Assembly: GCA_036398095.1 (NCBI GenBank)
Contig: DASWHR010000023.1
Span: forward strand, 1-28,497
Length of the DNA stretch: 28,497 nucleotides
Direction: 5' to 3'
From: DASWHR01 sp036398095
Lineage (GTDB): Bacteria; Actinomycetota; AC-67
The notes beneath the pieces are model-generated. The model ran no database searches. It had not been told where the DNA came from and saw nothing but the letters and a program-made list of their open reading frames with translations. The first letter of the stretch is position 1, and the number at the start of each line of letters is the position of its first letter. Positions 14,932 through 22,678 of the stretch are shown in pieces. The translations under genes and the position numbers were made by a program.

Positions 14932-15131
14932 TCGCGCTCCCATTCGCGCAAGTCGTGGCGGCATTCCCGACATCCATGACCCGCGTACCCTCCTGCAGCG
15001 TCATGCGTCTGCTTCGTTCGTGCTCCAGGAAATAGCCTCGACTCGCTACACAATCACGCCCGATCTTTGCCGAGAATTGGCGAAGGTCGATTCTTGACAC
15101 GCGCATCAAGCGTTCGGAGGGGACGGAGACC
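14932..15131. other. Divergent intergenic region between acs and subtilase
   Basis: About 200 bp, visibly more A/T-rich than the genes, and presumably holding the subtilase promoter. A perfect TTGACA occurs at 15094-15099, but no -10 lies 16-18 bp after it. A TAGCCT at 15033-15038 is another candidate -10. The subtilase ribosome-binding site (GGAG, about 5 nt before the ATG) ends the region. No riboswitch-like structure was recognised. Confidence 0.4.
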
Positions 15132-16850
15132 ATGGCGCTTTCACTGAAGCAGCGGACCTATGCGGTTGTTGCAGCCATCGCGGCGGCATTCGCCACACTC
15201 GCCGCCCCGGCCCCGCCGGCATCCTCTCTGCCACCGGTTTCGGCGATCCTCGATCCGGCGCTGACGGCCGCGGGCGTGACCGCACCCGTCACAGCATCGG
15301 TCATCGTTCGGGGCGCCGACGCCGGCAGCGTGGCCGAGGCGGTCCGTCGCAGCGGCGGCCGCGTCGAACGGGTGCTTCCCATCGTGGACGGCGTCGCCGC
15401 GGTCGTGGATCCCGCGGCGCTGGCGTCCCTGGCGCGCGACGCCGCCGTTTCGCAGATCGCCGCGAACCGTTCCGTCCATTTGAACGACGCCGGCGACGGC
15501 GGAACGCCCCCAACGCCCACCTCGGTCTACCCGCAGGTGCTGGGAGCCGACCAGGTCTGGTCGGCCGGCTACACCGGCAAGGGCGTCACGGTCGCGGTCA
15601 TCGACACCGGCATCGCCAACGTTCCCGACCTCGCCGGCCGGATCGTGCCGGTCGTCGTCAACGATCTCACCGGCGCCACCGAGCCCTGCATAAACTTCTC
15701 CGGCGAGGCCGGATGCGCCGACTCCTACGGCCACGGCACATTCGTCGCCGGCATGGTCGCGGCAAGCGGCGCCACCTCGAACGGCCTCTACAAGGGCGTC
15801 GCGCCGAAAGCCAAGGTTCTGTCGGTCAAGCTCGCGGGACGCGACGGAGCGGCCGATGTGTCGACGCTGCTGGCGGCGCTGCAGTGGGTCGTGTCGCACA
15901 AGGATCGATACGGCATCCGCGTCGTCAACCTCTCGCTGGGCAGCGACAGTCCTCAGTCGTATCTGATCGACCCGCTCAACTACGCGGTCGAGAAAGCATG
16001 GAAGGCCGGGATCGTCGTCGTCGTCGCGGCGAGCAACCGCGGTCCGACGCCGGGCACCATCACCAAGCCCGCCGACGACCCTTGGGTCGTTACCGTCGGC
16101 GCGGTGGACGATCGCGGCACCGTCGAACTCGGCGACGACCTGCTACCGAACTTCACCGGCCGCGGCCCGACGCTGTCGGACCAATTGGTCAAGCCCGACC
16201 TGGTCGCCCCCGGCGCGCACGTCGTTTCGCTGCGGGCGCCCGGCAGCGCGATCGACGAGAACTTCCCGACGTACGTCGACGCCTACCACCGCAAGGGCAG
16301 CGGCACATCCTTCGCGACGCCGACCGTCGCCGGCACCGTCGCGCTGATGCTGCAGCGCGACCCGTCGCTGACCCCCGACCGGGTCAAGTACGCCCTGATG
16401 TCCACCGCGCGCGCGACGGCATCGTCGAGCCCGTTCGACGTGGGCGCCGGCATCGCCGACGCGTACGCCGCGACGTTCACCGCTCCCGAGGGCCTGGCGA
16501 ACCAGGGTTTGCTGCAGTCGGACGGAACCGGCTCGATCGACGCCTCGCGCGGCACGCTGCGCGCGCTCGATACCACGACGGGTCTTGCGATCGAAGGCGT
16601 GCTCACCCAGCAGGGGCTCGTCTGGAGCCAGGTGCAGTTCCTCGATCCGATCTGGAACGAACTGACCTGGTCCACCAGTCAGTGGACCGGCGCGAACTGG
16701 CACGGCGCGAACTGGCACGGCGCGAACTGGCACGGCGCCAACTGGCACGGCGCCAACTGGCACGGCGCGAACTGGCACGGCGTCGAGGACGACTCGCAGT
16801 CGTACGGACAAGGCTGGCTGGGAAGCGCGATCTATGGCGCGTGGGAATAG
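15132..16850 (+). CDS. Secreted S8 subtilisin-like protease with aromatic repeat tail
   Basis: A 572-residue exported serine protease. It has a Sec-type signal peptide (about 1-31), an I9-like propeptide (about 53-117), and a subtilase domain (about 135-450). The catalytic triad is Asp158 in AVIDTG, His201 in YGHGT and Ser393 in GTSFATP, with oxyanion Asn302 in AASNRG. Cys186 and Cys195 could form a disulfide. After the domain, residues 498-548 hold an aromatic residue at every fifth position, ending in perfect copies of GANWH. A 20-residue end (IYGAWE) follows. The tail may be a pentapeptide-like stack or a binding/anchoring module. Shine-Dalgarno and ATG fit well. The sensor kinase gene begins 4 nt after the stop, so the two are probably cotranscribed. 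Confidence 0.95.
   Translation: MALSLKQRTYAVVAAIAAAFATLAAPAPPASSLPPVSAILDPALTAAGVTAPVTASVIVRGADAGSVAEAVRRSGGRVERVLPIVDGVAAVVDPAALASLARDAAVSQIAANRSVHLNDAGDGGTPPTPTSVYPQVLGADQVWSAGYTGKGVTVAVIDTGIANVPDLAGRIVPVVVNDLTGATEPCINFSGEAGCADSYGHGTFVAGMVAASGATSNGLYKGVAPKAKVLSVKLAGRDGAADVSTLLAALQWVVSHKDRYGIRVVNLSLGSDSPQSYLIDPLNYAVEKAWKAGIVVVVAASNRGPTPGTITKPADDPWVVTVGAVDDRGTVELGDDLLPNFTGRGPTLSDQLVKPDLVAPGAHVVSLRAPGSAIDENFPTYVDAYHRKGSGTSFATPTVAGTVALMLQRDPSLTPDRVKYALMSTARATASSSPFDVGAGIADAYAATFTAPEGLANQGLLQSDGTGSIDASRGTLRALDTTTGLAIEGVLTQQGLVWSQVQFLDPIWNELTWSTSQWTGANWHGANWHGANWHGANWHGANWHGANWHGVEDDSQSYGQGWLGSAIYGAWE
16689..16778 (+). repeat. Six tandem 15-bp repeats encoding GANWH
   Basis: Six consecutive units of GGCGCGAACTGGCAC in frame with the protease gene. 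Copies 4 and 5 differ by one synonymous base (GGCGCC for GGCGCG). The near-identity of the units suggests recent expansion or slippage, so copy number may vary among strains. Each adds one Trp-centred pentapeptide. Confidence 0.95.
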
Positions 16851-16854
16851 GCGG

Positions 16855-18948
16855 ATGCGTTCGGTCAAGATCACAGCAGTCGTCGTCGCCGTCGCCGCTT
16901 CGGCGGGTGCGGCGACGCTGCTGTGGCTCCGCGCATACGAGTGGGGCCCGCCGGTTGATCCCGTCCATGCGCTCGCGTTCGTCGCCGCCCTGACAGTCGC
17001 GGCGCGGCTCGTGCTCGACGTGCGGGTCCGGGACGAGACGATGTCGATCTCGCTGTTCGAGGCGGTGCTCGTTCCGGCGCTCGTCGCATTCCCCGCGCCG
17101 GTCGTGGTCGCGCTCGCCGTCGCTTCGCAGGCGATCTCCGAGGGATGGCAGCGCGTCCCGCCGCTCAAGGCTTCGTTCAACGTCGCGCAGTGGGCGCTGG
17201 CTGCCGCCGCCGGTAGCTTCGTCTTCCGCGCGACCGGCGGGACCGGATCGCTGAGCGGCCGAACCTTCGCCGCCGCGGCGGCCGCCCTCACGACGATGGC
17301 GTTCCTGAATACAACGCTGTTCACGATCGTGGTCTCGATCGCCCGCGGCGATTCGATGCGTCGCGTCGCGGCCACGCACGCGCCCGCCAACCTGCTCGCC
17401 TGGTCGGTCAACGGCGCGTTCGGCGCGCTGTTCCTGGCCGCCCACATCGCCTACAACGCCACCATCGTGCTGTTCGCGGTTCCGCTGGTCGCGCTGCACA
17501 CCGGCCTCCGCGGCTATGCCGGCGCGGTCGCCGACCGCCGCCGTTTGCACGGCCTCCACCGCGCGACCGCGGCACTGGCCACGCCGATGAATCCGCTCGA
17601 CGGAATGCAGCGCTTCCTCGACGAGGCGCGCGTGACCTTTCGCGCCGCCTGGGTCGAGTTAACCGTCGCGTTCCCGGACGGGATTCGCGTCTATCGCTCC
17701 GGCGACAGCGGTGACGGCGAGCGCCTCACGTCGACGGTCGCGGTCGATGCCACCACCACCGGCGCACTGACCGTCTGCGATCGCGTCCGCACCGCCGACG
17801 GCGACCACGGCGACCGGACCGTGCTCGACGCGATGGCGCGCGCGGCCGGAAGCGCGCTGCAGAAGGCGCTCTTGCTCGAGCAGATCCTGGACGAGCGACA
17901 CACGCTCTCGGACATCGTGCAGCACACATCCGACGGAATCTGCACGATCGACGCCGGCGGGATCGTGCGAACCTGGAATCCGGCATTCGAGGCGATCACC
18001 GGAATCGGGGCCGTCGACGCGATCGGATCGCGTTCGCTCGACGGGATTGATCCGCGGAGCGAGTCGGGTGCGCGGATCCCGGTCGAGGCGTGGGCCGAAG
18101 GGGCCGTCGGCCTGCCCGACATGCTCGAGATCACCGACGCCGGCGGACACCGGCGCTCGCTCGCCTGCTCCTACACGGTCGTGCCGGGCCCCGACGGACG
18201 AGCGGCGACGCTCATCATGGTTGCCCGCGACACCACGAAAGCGCGCGAGGTCGAGCGAATGCGCGAAGACTTCGTCGCCGCGGTCAGTCATGAGCTGCGA
18301 ACGCCTCTCACGCCGATCAAGGGCTTCGCCGAGACGCTGCTGCGCCACGGCGAGACGCTCCCGGCCAACTCGCGCGAAGAGATTGCCCGCACCATCGCGC
18401 GACAGGCCGACCGGCTCGAACGACTGATCACGAACCTGCTGGAGATGACCAAGGTCGAGCGCGGCCTTCGCGAACGCCCCGCCGGCATCGTCGACGTCGC
18501 CGCCGCGGCGGAAAAAGTCGTCGCCGACTTCCGGCTCGCCTCTTCCGGCCGGACGATCGAGCTGCACCTTCCCCATCGCGCGCTCGCCGCCGGCGATTCC
18601 CTCTGGGTCGAACAAGTGGTATCGAACCTGCTGTCGAACGCCCTCAAATACACGCCGCCCGCAACGACGATCTCGGTCGTGGTGGAGGCGGCCGAATCCG
18701 GCGTCGCGCTGGAAGTTCTCGATCGCGGCCCCGGCATCCCACTCCCCGATCACGAGCGCGTCTTCGAGCGGTTCCGGCGGCTCGACGACCAGACCACCCG
18801 CGCCACCGGGGGCGCAGGCATCGGCCTGTACATCGCCCGCCGGCTGGCCCGAATGATGGACGGCGACCTGGTCGTCGGGCCCTCCGAGCAGGGAACGCGC
18901 ATGATCTTGACCTTGCCGGCCGCGCACCACCTGGCCGTCGTCGGCTGA
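16855..18948 (+). CDS. Membrane sensor histidine kinase (multi-TM-PAS-HisKA-HATPase)
   Basis: About 697 residues. The first 240 form a multi-pass membrane domain (about six hydrophobic segments) containing VPPLKASFNVAQ, a pattern seen in other actinobacterial membrane sensors. A weak GAF-like region (about 250-350), a PAS domain (about 355-460; DGICTIDAGGIVRTWNPAF), HisKA with phospho-accepting His479 in SHELRTPL, and a HATPase domain follow. The last has an N-box at Asn595 in SNLLSNALKYT, DRGPGIP and GGAGIGLYIARRLA. It should phosphorylate a response regulator, but none is adjacent. The nearest receiver gene is at 25067. The ATG at 16855 is chosen over the in-frame 16834 codon, which lies inside the protease gene. 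The signal sensed is unknown. Confidence 0.94.
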   Translation: MRSVKITAVVVAVAASAGAATLLWLRAYEWGPPVDPVHALAFVAALTVAARLVLDVRVRDETMSISLFEAVLVPALVAFPAPVVVALAVASQAISEGWQRVPPLKASFNVAQWALAAAAGSFVFRATGGTGSLSGRTFAAAAAALTTMAFLNTTLFTIVVSIARGDSMRRVAATHAPANLLAWSVNGAFGALFLAAHIAYNATIVLFAVPLVALHTGLRGYAGAVADRRRLHGLHRATAALATPMNPLDGMQRFLDEARVTFRAAWVELTVAFPDGIRVYRSGDSGDGERLTSTVAVDATTTGALTVCDRVRTADGDHGDRTVLDAMARAAGSALQKALLLEQILDERHTLSDIVQHTSDGICTIDAGGIVRTWNPAFEAITGIGAVDAIGSRSLDGIDPRSESGARIPVEAWAEGAVGLPDMLEITDAGGHRRSLACSYTVVPGPDGRAATLIMVARDTTKAREVERMREDFVAAVSHELRTPLTPIKGFAETLLRHGETLPANSREEIARTIARQADRLERLITNLLEMTKVERGLRERPAGIVDVAAAAEKVVADFRLASSGRTIELHLPHRALAAGDSLWVEQVVSNLLSNALKYTPPATTISVVVEAAESGVALEVLDRGPGIPLPDHERVFERFRRLDDQTTRATGGAGIGLYIARRLARMMDGDLVVGPSEQGTRMILTLPAAHHLAVVG

Positions 18949-19045
18949 CGCCTCCCCGGCATCCCCCACCGGGAGTAGTCCGTTGTGACCGGATCGGGAA
19001 ACCCCCGAAAAGGACCATTGAAGACCAGACGCCGCGGAGGGCATG

Positions 19046-19077
19046 CTACCCCCATCGAACAGTCGAATCGGGGGTAG
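19046..19077 (+). promoter_or_regulatory. Inverted repeat/hairpin just upstream of the pseudokinase start
   Basis: CTACCCCC (19046-19053) pairs perfectly with GGGGGTAG (19070-19077). Inside is a further TCGA-ACAG-TCGA pairing. The right arm is the only Shine-Dalgarno-like purine run before the GTG at 19080. In RNA the hairpin would therefore hide the ribosome-binding site; as DNA it could be a protein-binding palindrome. There is no T-run, so it is not an intrinsic terminator. CGGGAGTAGTC at 18970-18980 is an 11-nt near-copy of 19069-19079. Confidence 0.6.
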
Positions 19078-19079
19078 TC

Positions 19080-19682
19080 GTGATTGCTTCGCAGAGTCGT
19101 ACGTGGGCGGCCGCAGCGGATCATTTCGCGCGAACCGCGGATCAGCCGTTAATGACACTTCTCGGAGCGGCGCATTCGCTGGCCGCCGACCCGGATTCGC
19201 CCGAGGCGCACCGCTTCGCCGAGTCCGCGGCGCGCAACGCCGAGCTTTTGGCGCACATGGTCCGCGACCTTCAGCAGATCGCGCGCCGCACGGCGGTGCC
19301 GGCTCGCCGCGAGATGATCGAGGTGATGCCCGCGCTGCGGGACGCACTCGCCGCCGCCAACGTTCGAATCGAAGGTGACGAGACGCTCGTCGCGATCGCG
19401 GCGCCGTCGGATCTAACCGCGTTCGTCTCGGCAATCGTGAGCGCTGCGGAGGGCAAGACCGTTGCGGTGTCGGCCCGCGCCGAGGGCGCGCGGGTGTGCG
19501 TGACGATCCGAACCGCGTTCCCCGACCATCCGCTCGACATCGGCTTGGTCCGGTCGCTGGCCGAACCGCTCGGTCCGGTCGCGGTCGGCGTGCACGGTTC
19601 GGTGACGGTTTCGCTTCCGGCGTTGCACCTGTCCGGCGCAGCCGCCGGGCCGCGCTGGCAGGCTACGGCCGCTTCGCGTTGA
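19080..19682 (+). CDS. Degenerate histidine-kinase-like protein (pseudokinase)
   Basis: A 200-residue soluble protein. Its pattern follows DHp plus HATPase domains, but the catalytic residues are gone. Around residues 18-29, ARTADQPLMTLLGAA aligns with the SHELRTPL H-box of the upstream kinase, with Arg18 in place of the His. A second helix ends near residue 70. The segment FVSAIVSAAEGKT (115-127) aligns with VVSNLLSNALKYT, and the N-box Asn is Ala122. The DxGxG box is absent. A G2-like remnant, DIGLVRSLAEPLG, and a final TVSLPALHL strand remain. It starts with GTG 132 bp after the intact kinase. A role as phosphotransfer partner, kinase inhibitor or scaffold is possible, but only the similarity is seen. 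It overlaps the convergent SDR gene by 20 bp. Confidence 0.75.
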   Translation: MIASQSRTWAAAADHFARTADQPLMTLLGAAHSLAADPDSPEAHRFAESAARNAELLAHMVRDLQQIARRTAVPARREMIEVMPALRDALAAANVRIEGDETLVAIAAPSDLTAFVSAIVSAAEGKTVAVSARAEGARVCVTIRTAFPDHPLDIGLVRSLAEPLGPVAVGVHGSVTVSLPALHLSGAAAGPRWQATAASR

Positions 19683-20472
19683 TCTCGGCCTGCTCCCGCA
19701 TGTAGCGCGTCATCCCGGTGCGCTTCATCGTGCCGAGCGTCAGCTCCGGCGCGATCGCAAACGACACGTGGCCGATCTTGCCGAGCCCCTTGGCGACCGT
19801 GGTCAGCCCCCGGTTCTTTTCGATCGCCTCGACGACCGCGCGCGCCACCGCCGGGGAATCGACGGCGCCGACGCTCTTGGGAGCCGGCCGCCCCCATTCG
19901 GCGAACATGCCGGCCGTGACGAAGCTCGGACACACGACCGATACTTCGACGCCGTGCTCTTCGAGTTCCGCGCGCAGCGACATGGCAAATCCGACGACGG
20001 CGTGCTTGGTCGCGGAATAGACCGTGTTGTGCGGAACCGGGTTCAAGCCGGCAAGCGACGAGATGTTGACGATGTGTCCGGTTCGCCGCGCGATCATCGA
20101 CGGCGCGACGAGCCGCGTCAGCCACATCAGCCCAGTGACGTTCGTCTCGACGATCGCCTGCATCCGCTCGAATTCCATGGACTCGAAGTCGCAGACCTGC
20201 TCGAGCCCGGCGTTGTTGATCAGAACGTCGATGGGGCCGAGCGCTTTTTCGACCGCGGCGACGAGCGTCCGCAGCGATGAAAGGTCGCGCACATCGGCCG
20301 GCAACGCGATCGCGTCGCCGCCGATCTCTTTGCGGACCGTTTCGAGGTCTTCCGCGTTGCGCGCCGCGAGCGCGAGTCGCGCGCCCTTCGCGGCCAGCGC
20401 CCGTGCCATGTCGACGCCGAGCCCGCGCGACGCGCCGGTGATCAGCACGACTTTGCCGGTGAGCGGTTTCAT
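19663..20472 (-). CDS. Short-chain dehydrogenase/reductase (SDR)
   Basis: A 269-residue classical SDR, NAD(P)H-dependent. The nucleotide-binding loop is TGASRGLG (residues 12-19), with NNAG near residue 91, the catalytic Ser in NISSLAG and YSATK. The length and the C-terminal extension (SFAIAPELTLGTMKRTGMTRYMREQ) fit the subgroup acting on bulky or lipid substrates, but the substrate is not readable. The ATG has a strong Shine-Dalgarno (GAGGAGG, 5 nt). It follows the phosphoglucose isomerase gene on the same strand by 33 nt. A TAGGCT box overlapping that gene's stop may give it an independent start. Confidence 0.93.
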   Translation of the reverse strand: MKPLTGKVVLITGASRGLGVDMARALAAKGARLALAARNAEDLETVRKEIGGDAIALPADVRDLSSLRTLVAAVEKALGPIDVLINNAGLEQVCDFESMEFERMQAIVETNVTGLMWLTRLVAPSMIARRTGHIVNISSLAGLNPVPHNTVYSATKHAVVGFAMSLRAELEEHGVEVSVVCPSFVTAGMFAEWGRPAPKSVGAVDSPAVARAVVEAIEKNRGLTTVAKGLGKIGHVSFAIAPELTLGTMKRTGMTRYMREQAEINAKRP

Positions 20473-20481
20473 GGAGTCCTC

Positions 20482-20508
20482 CTCGCGTCGGGAACGCGAG
20501 CAAGCCTA
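20482..20508 (-). promoter_or_regulatory. -10 box and small hairpin before the SDR gene
   Basis: Minus-strand TAGGCT (20508-20503) begins with the TAG stop of the isomerase gene. Downstream is a 6-bp inverted repeat, CTCGCG and CGCGAG (20500-20495 and 20487-20482), with a 7-nt loop, placed between the box and the SDR ribosome-binding site. It is not followed by a T-run. Confidence 0.35.
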
Positions 20509-22038
20509 CGCGAATGCCTCCAAATCCTGCATTCTCACGCGTGCGACGCGCCGGCCGGCGGCGCGGAGCGCCCGCAGATCGCCTTCGGCCTGGGCGTCGA
20601 TCAGGGTGCCGAACGTGAAACCGCGGCCGGGGATGCCGACGTCGTCGGGATGGGCCTCGTCGGTCACGACCAGGAAGCCGCCGCCGGGCGGGCCACCCTT
20701 GTGCACCTGGCCGGTCGAGTGCAGGTACCGCGGTCCGAAGCCGGTGGTAACCGCGATTCGCAGCCGGTCGCGAATCGCCGTTCGAATCCGCTCCAGACGC
20801 GCGGCGTTCTGATCGCTCGGATCGACGAAGGCGAGGATCGCGCAATACGCCGGTGCCGGATCGAGCACGGCGGCCGGGTCCTCGAACGACGGCACGGCGG
20901 CGCCGCCGGCATCAAGGATCTCGCTCGTCGCCTGCTTCGCCGAGGCGACATCGGGTTGATCGAACGGGTGGATGCCGAGCACGTGCCCGGCGACCGCGGT
21001 GGCGAACTCCAACCGGAAGAACTCGGCGCCGAGCGTCTCGGCCGGCGAGGCTCCGCCGGATTCGATGACGAGGCGTGGAGCGCCGCTCGCCGCGACCCAG
21101 TCGTGGCCGCCGGTGTCGACGAAGATGCGATCGTCGCCGAAGACGGCCGCGTCGCCGGCCGGCTCGCCCGCGACGGGCAGGATGCCGCGGCCGTCCTTCC
21201 CGGTCGATTCGGCGACGAGCTGCTCGACCCATGCGCCCAGCGGGGCGAGCGCGTCCGGATACACGAACGAAGCCTTGTCGCGTCCGGACAGCGCGGCTTC
21301 GCCGAGCGCCGCGCCGAGCAGCGCGCCGGGGTTGTCGCCGGCCGGCGCGCGGCACCGCGCGGCCATCGCCAGCGCACCGGCCGCGAGCGCGTCGAGGTCG
21401 GCGCCGATCAGCGCCGCGGGAACGAGTCCGAACAGCGACAGCGCGCTGAAGCGGCCGCCGATGTCGTCGGGGTTGAGGAACAGGCCGGCGAACTCGTGCT
21501 TTCCGGCGAGCGCCTCCAGCGGCGAGCCGGGATCGGTGATCGCGACGAAGTGGGTGCCGCGTTGCACGCGGCCGTAGAAGTACTGCAAGTGGCTGAGCGT
21601 CTCGATGGTCGAGCCGGACTTGCTGGCGACGACGAACAGCGTGCGGCGAAGGTCCATCTCGCGCTCGATCCGGCGCACCGCATCGGGATGCGTCGAGTCG
21701 AGCACGCGAACGTCGATCGCGCCGGCGGCGACGCCGAGCGTTCGGCGCATGGTTTCGGGTGCGAGCGAAGAGCCGCCCATGCCGAGCAGCACCGCGCCGG
21801 TGAACCCGCCGGCCGCGGCTTGCCGGCCGAAGCGCGTTAGCTCGTCCAGTCGCGGTCGGAGCACGCCGGCGACGTCGAGCCAGCCGAGCCGGTCGGCGAT
21901 CTCGGTGGGATCGTCGCGCCAGACGGTGTGGTCGCGTTCCCAGATGCGCTCAACGGTTCGGTCGCGCGCCATCGCGGCAATGCGCGCGCGCACCGGCTCG
22001 GCAAGCGGACCCAGCGTGGCCGTCTCGGGCGCATTCAT
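20506..22038 (-). CDS. pgi: Glucose-6-phosphate isomerase
   Basis: A 510-residue enzyme of the SIS-fold phosphoglucose isomerase family, interconverting glucose-6-P and fructose-6-P in the cytoplasm. It has GAVLLGMGGSSLAPE, the sugar-phosphate loop VASKSGSTIET and, near the end, FGPRYLHSTGQVHKGGP. This form matches the isomerase half of the bifunctional transaldolase/isomerase proteins found in high-GC bacteria, not the classical E. coli-type sequence. Here it stands alone. The ATG at 22038 overlaps the stop of the GNAT gene (ATGA). The longer open frame is rejected because it would run through that gene. Confidence 0.92.
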   Translation of the reverse strand: MNAPETATLGPLAEPVRARIAAMARDRTVERIWERDHTVWRDDPTEIADRLGWLDVAGVLRPRLDELTRFGRQAAAGGFTGAVLLGMGGSSLAPETMRRTLGVAAGAIDVRVLDSTHPDAVRRIEREMDLRRTLFVVASKSGSTIETLSHLQYFYGRVQRGTHFVAITDPGSPLEALAGKHEFAGLFLNPDDIGGRFSALSLFGLVPAALIGADLDALAAGALAMAARCRAPAGDNPGALLGAALGEAALSGRDKASFVYPDALAPLGAWVEQLVAESTGKDGRGILPVAGEPAGDAAVFGDDRIFVDTGGHDWVAASGAPRLVIESGGASPAETLGAEFFRLEFATAVAGHVLGIHPFDQPDVASAKQATSEILDAGGAAVPSFEDPAAVLDPAPAYCAILAFVDPSDQNAARLERIRTAIRDRLRIAVTTGFGPRYLHSTGQVHKGGPPGGGFLVVTDEAHPDDVGIPGRGFTFGTLIDAQAEGDLRALRAAGRRVARVRMQDLEAFA

Positions 22039-22529
22039 TCGGACGTGAACACTACGAGATCCCCTTCGCGAGCGTCCTGCCGGAAGCCGCACCGGCTCAG
22101 CACGGCGCGGGCGGCGACGTTGCCGGCGTGGGTCCGCGCGAACGCGCAGCGAAACCCGGAATCGCGTCGCATCCAGGCGAGCAGTGAAGCGAGCGCCTCG
22201 CCGGCGATGCCGCGGCTCCGCATCGACGGCACGACCGAAAAGCCGATCTCGACGCCGCCGTCCGCCGCCGGCGGACCGTGACCGCCGATGTCTCCCACCA
22301 CCATTGAATCCTGCACGATCAGCCATGGGCCCCATCCCACGCGCTCGGGATGCTCGGTCAGGCCGGCGAGCATGAACGGGATCGCGCCGCGCAGCTCATC
22401 GCCCGGCCATTCGGGATGACGCTCCAAGCCGGGAAGCGGTTCGTCGCGCATGACCGCGCCCAGCAGCGCGCCGTCGCACGGAACCAGCACCAGGCGCGCG
22501 GTCCGGATCGGCTGAGCGCCGGCGGTCAC
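22035..22529 (-). CDS. GNAT family N-acetyltransferase (RimJ/RimL-like)
   Basis: About 164 residues. It begins near IRTARLVLVP, the usual first strand of RimJ/RimL-type acetyltransferases, and contains EIGFSVVPSMRSRGIAGEAL with the acetyl-CoA loop (RSRGIAG). It ends with NVAARAVLSRCGF, the alpha4 NxxS/A-type motif. These enzymes acetylate protein N-termini, antibiotics or small amines; the target is unknown. GTG 22529 is chosen because it stands 7 nt after the zinc-ribbon stop and just before the conserved strand. Upstream codons would overlap that gene. It is coupled to the isomerase gene by ATGA. Confidence 0.87.
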   Translation of the reverse strand: MTAGAQPIRTARLVLVPCDGALLGAVMRDEPLPGLERHPEWPGDELRGAIPFMLAGLTEHPERVGWGPWLIVQDSMVVGDIGGHGPPAADGGVEIGFSVVPSMRSRGIAGEALASLLAWMRRDSGFRCAFARTHAGNVAARAVLSRCGFRQDAREGDLVVFTSE

Positions 22530-22536
22530 GGCCGTT

Positions 22537-22674
22537 CTAGTAGGGGCCGTCGCAGCACGAGTCGCGCCATCCGCACGACGGACAGCGATAGTGCGCATGC
22601 TCGGGCTTCATCTCGGTGCCGCACATCCAGCAAAGCGTGGACGTGTCGCACGCGGAAGCGAGGTCTGCGGACAT
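22537..22674 (-). CDS. Small zinc-ribbon protein (45 residues)
   Basis: A very short gene lying exactly between the FAD oxidase and GNAT genes. The protein has two Cys pairs, CWMC (residues 15-18) and CPSC (31-34), spaced as in a zinc ribbon. It ends GWRDSCCDGPY with two more Cys. Coding support: it fills the gap with 4 nt to the upstream stop and 7 nt to the downstream start, has a plausible ATG, and shows a clear metal-binding pattern. It resembles short conserved C-x2-C/C-x2-CG proteins seen in Actinobacteria, which have no known function. Nucleic-acid or protein binding is the usual guess for such ribbons. Confidence 0.82.
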   Translation of the reverse strand: MSADLASACDTSTLCWMCGTEMKPEHAHYRCPSCGWRDSCCDGPY

Positions 22675-22678
22675 GCAC

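Noticed and set aside
15094..15099. Perfect TTGACA before the subtilase gene as its -35
   Set aside because: No -10-like hexamer at 16-18 bp; the expected position is the purine-rich ribosome-binding site.
16689..16778. CRISPR-like or mobile repeat array
   Set aside because: The units are contiguous 15-bp codon repeats in frame inside a protease gene, with no spacers.
18949..19020. Intrinsic terminator after the sensor kinase (CGGG-AAAC-CCCG stem)
   Set aside because: The stem is short and followed by A residues, not T, on the plus strand.
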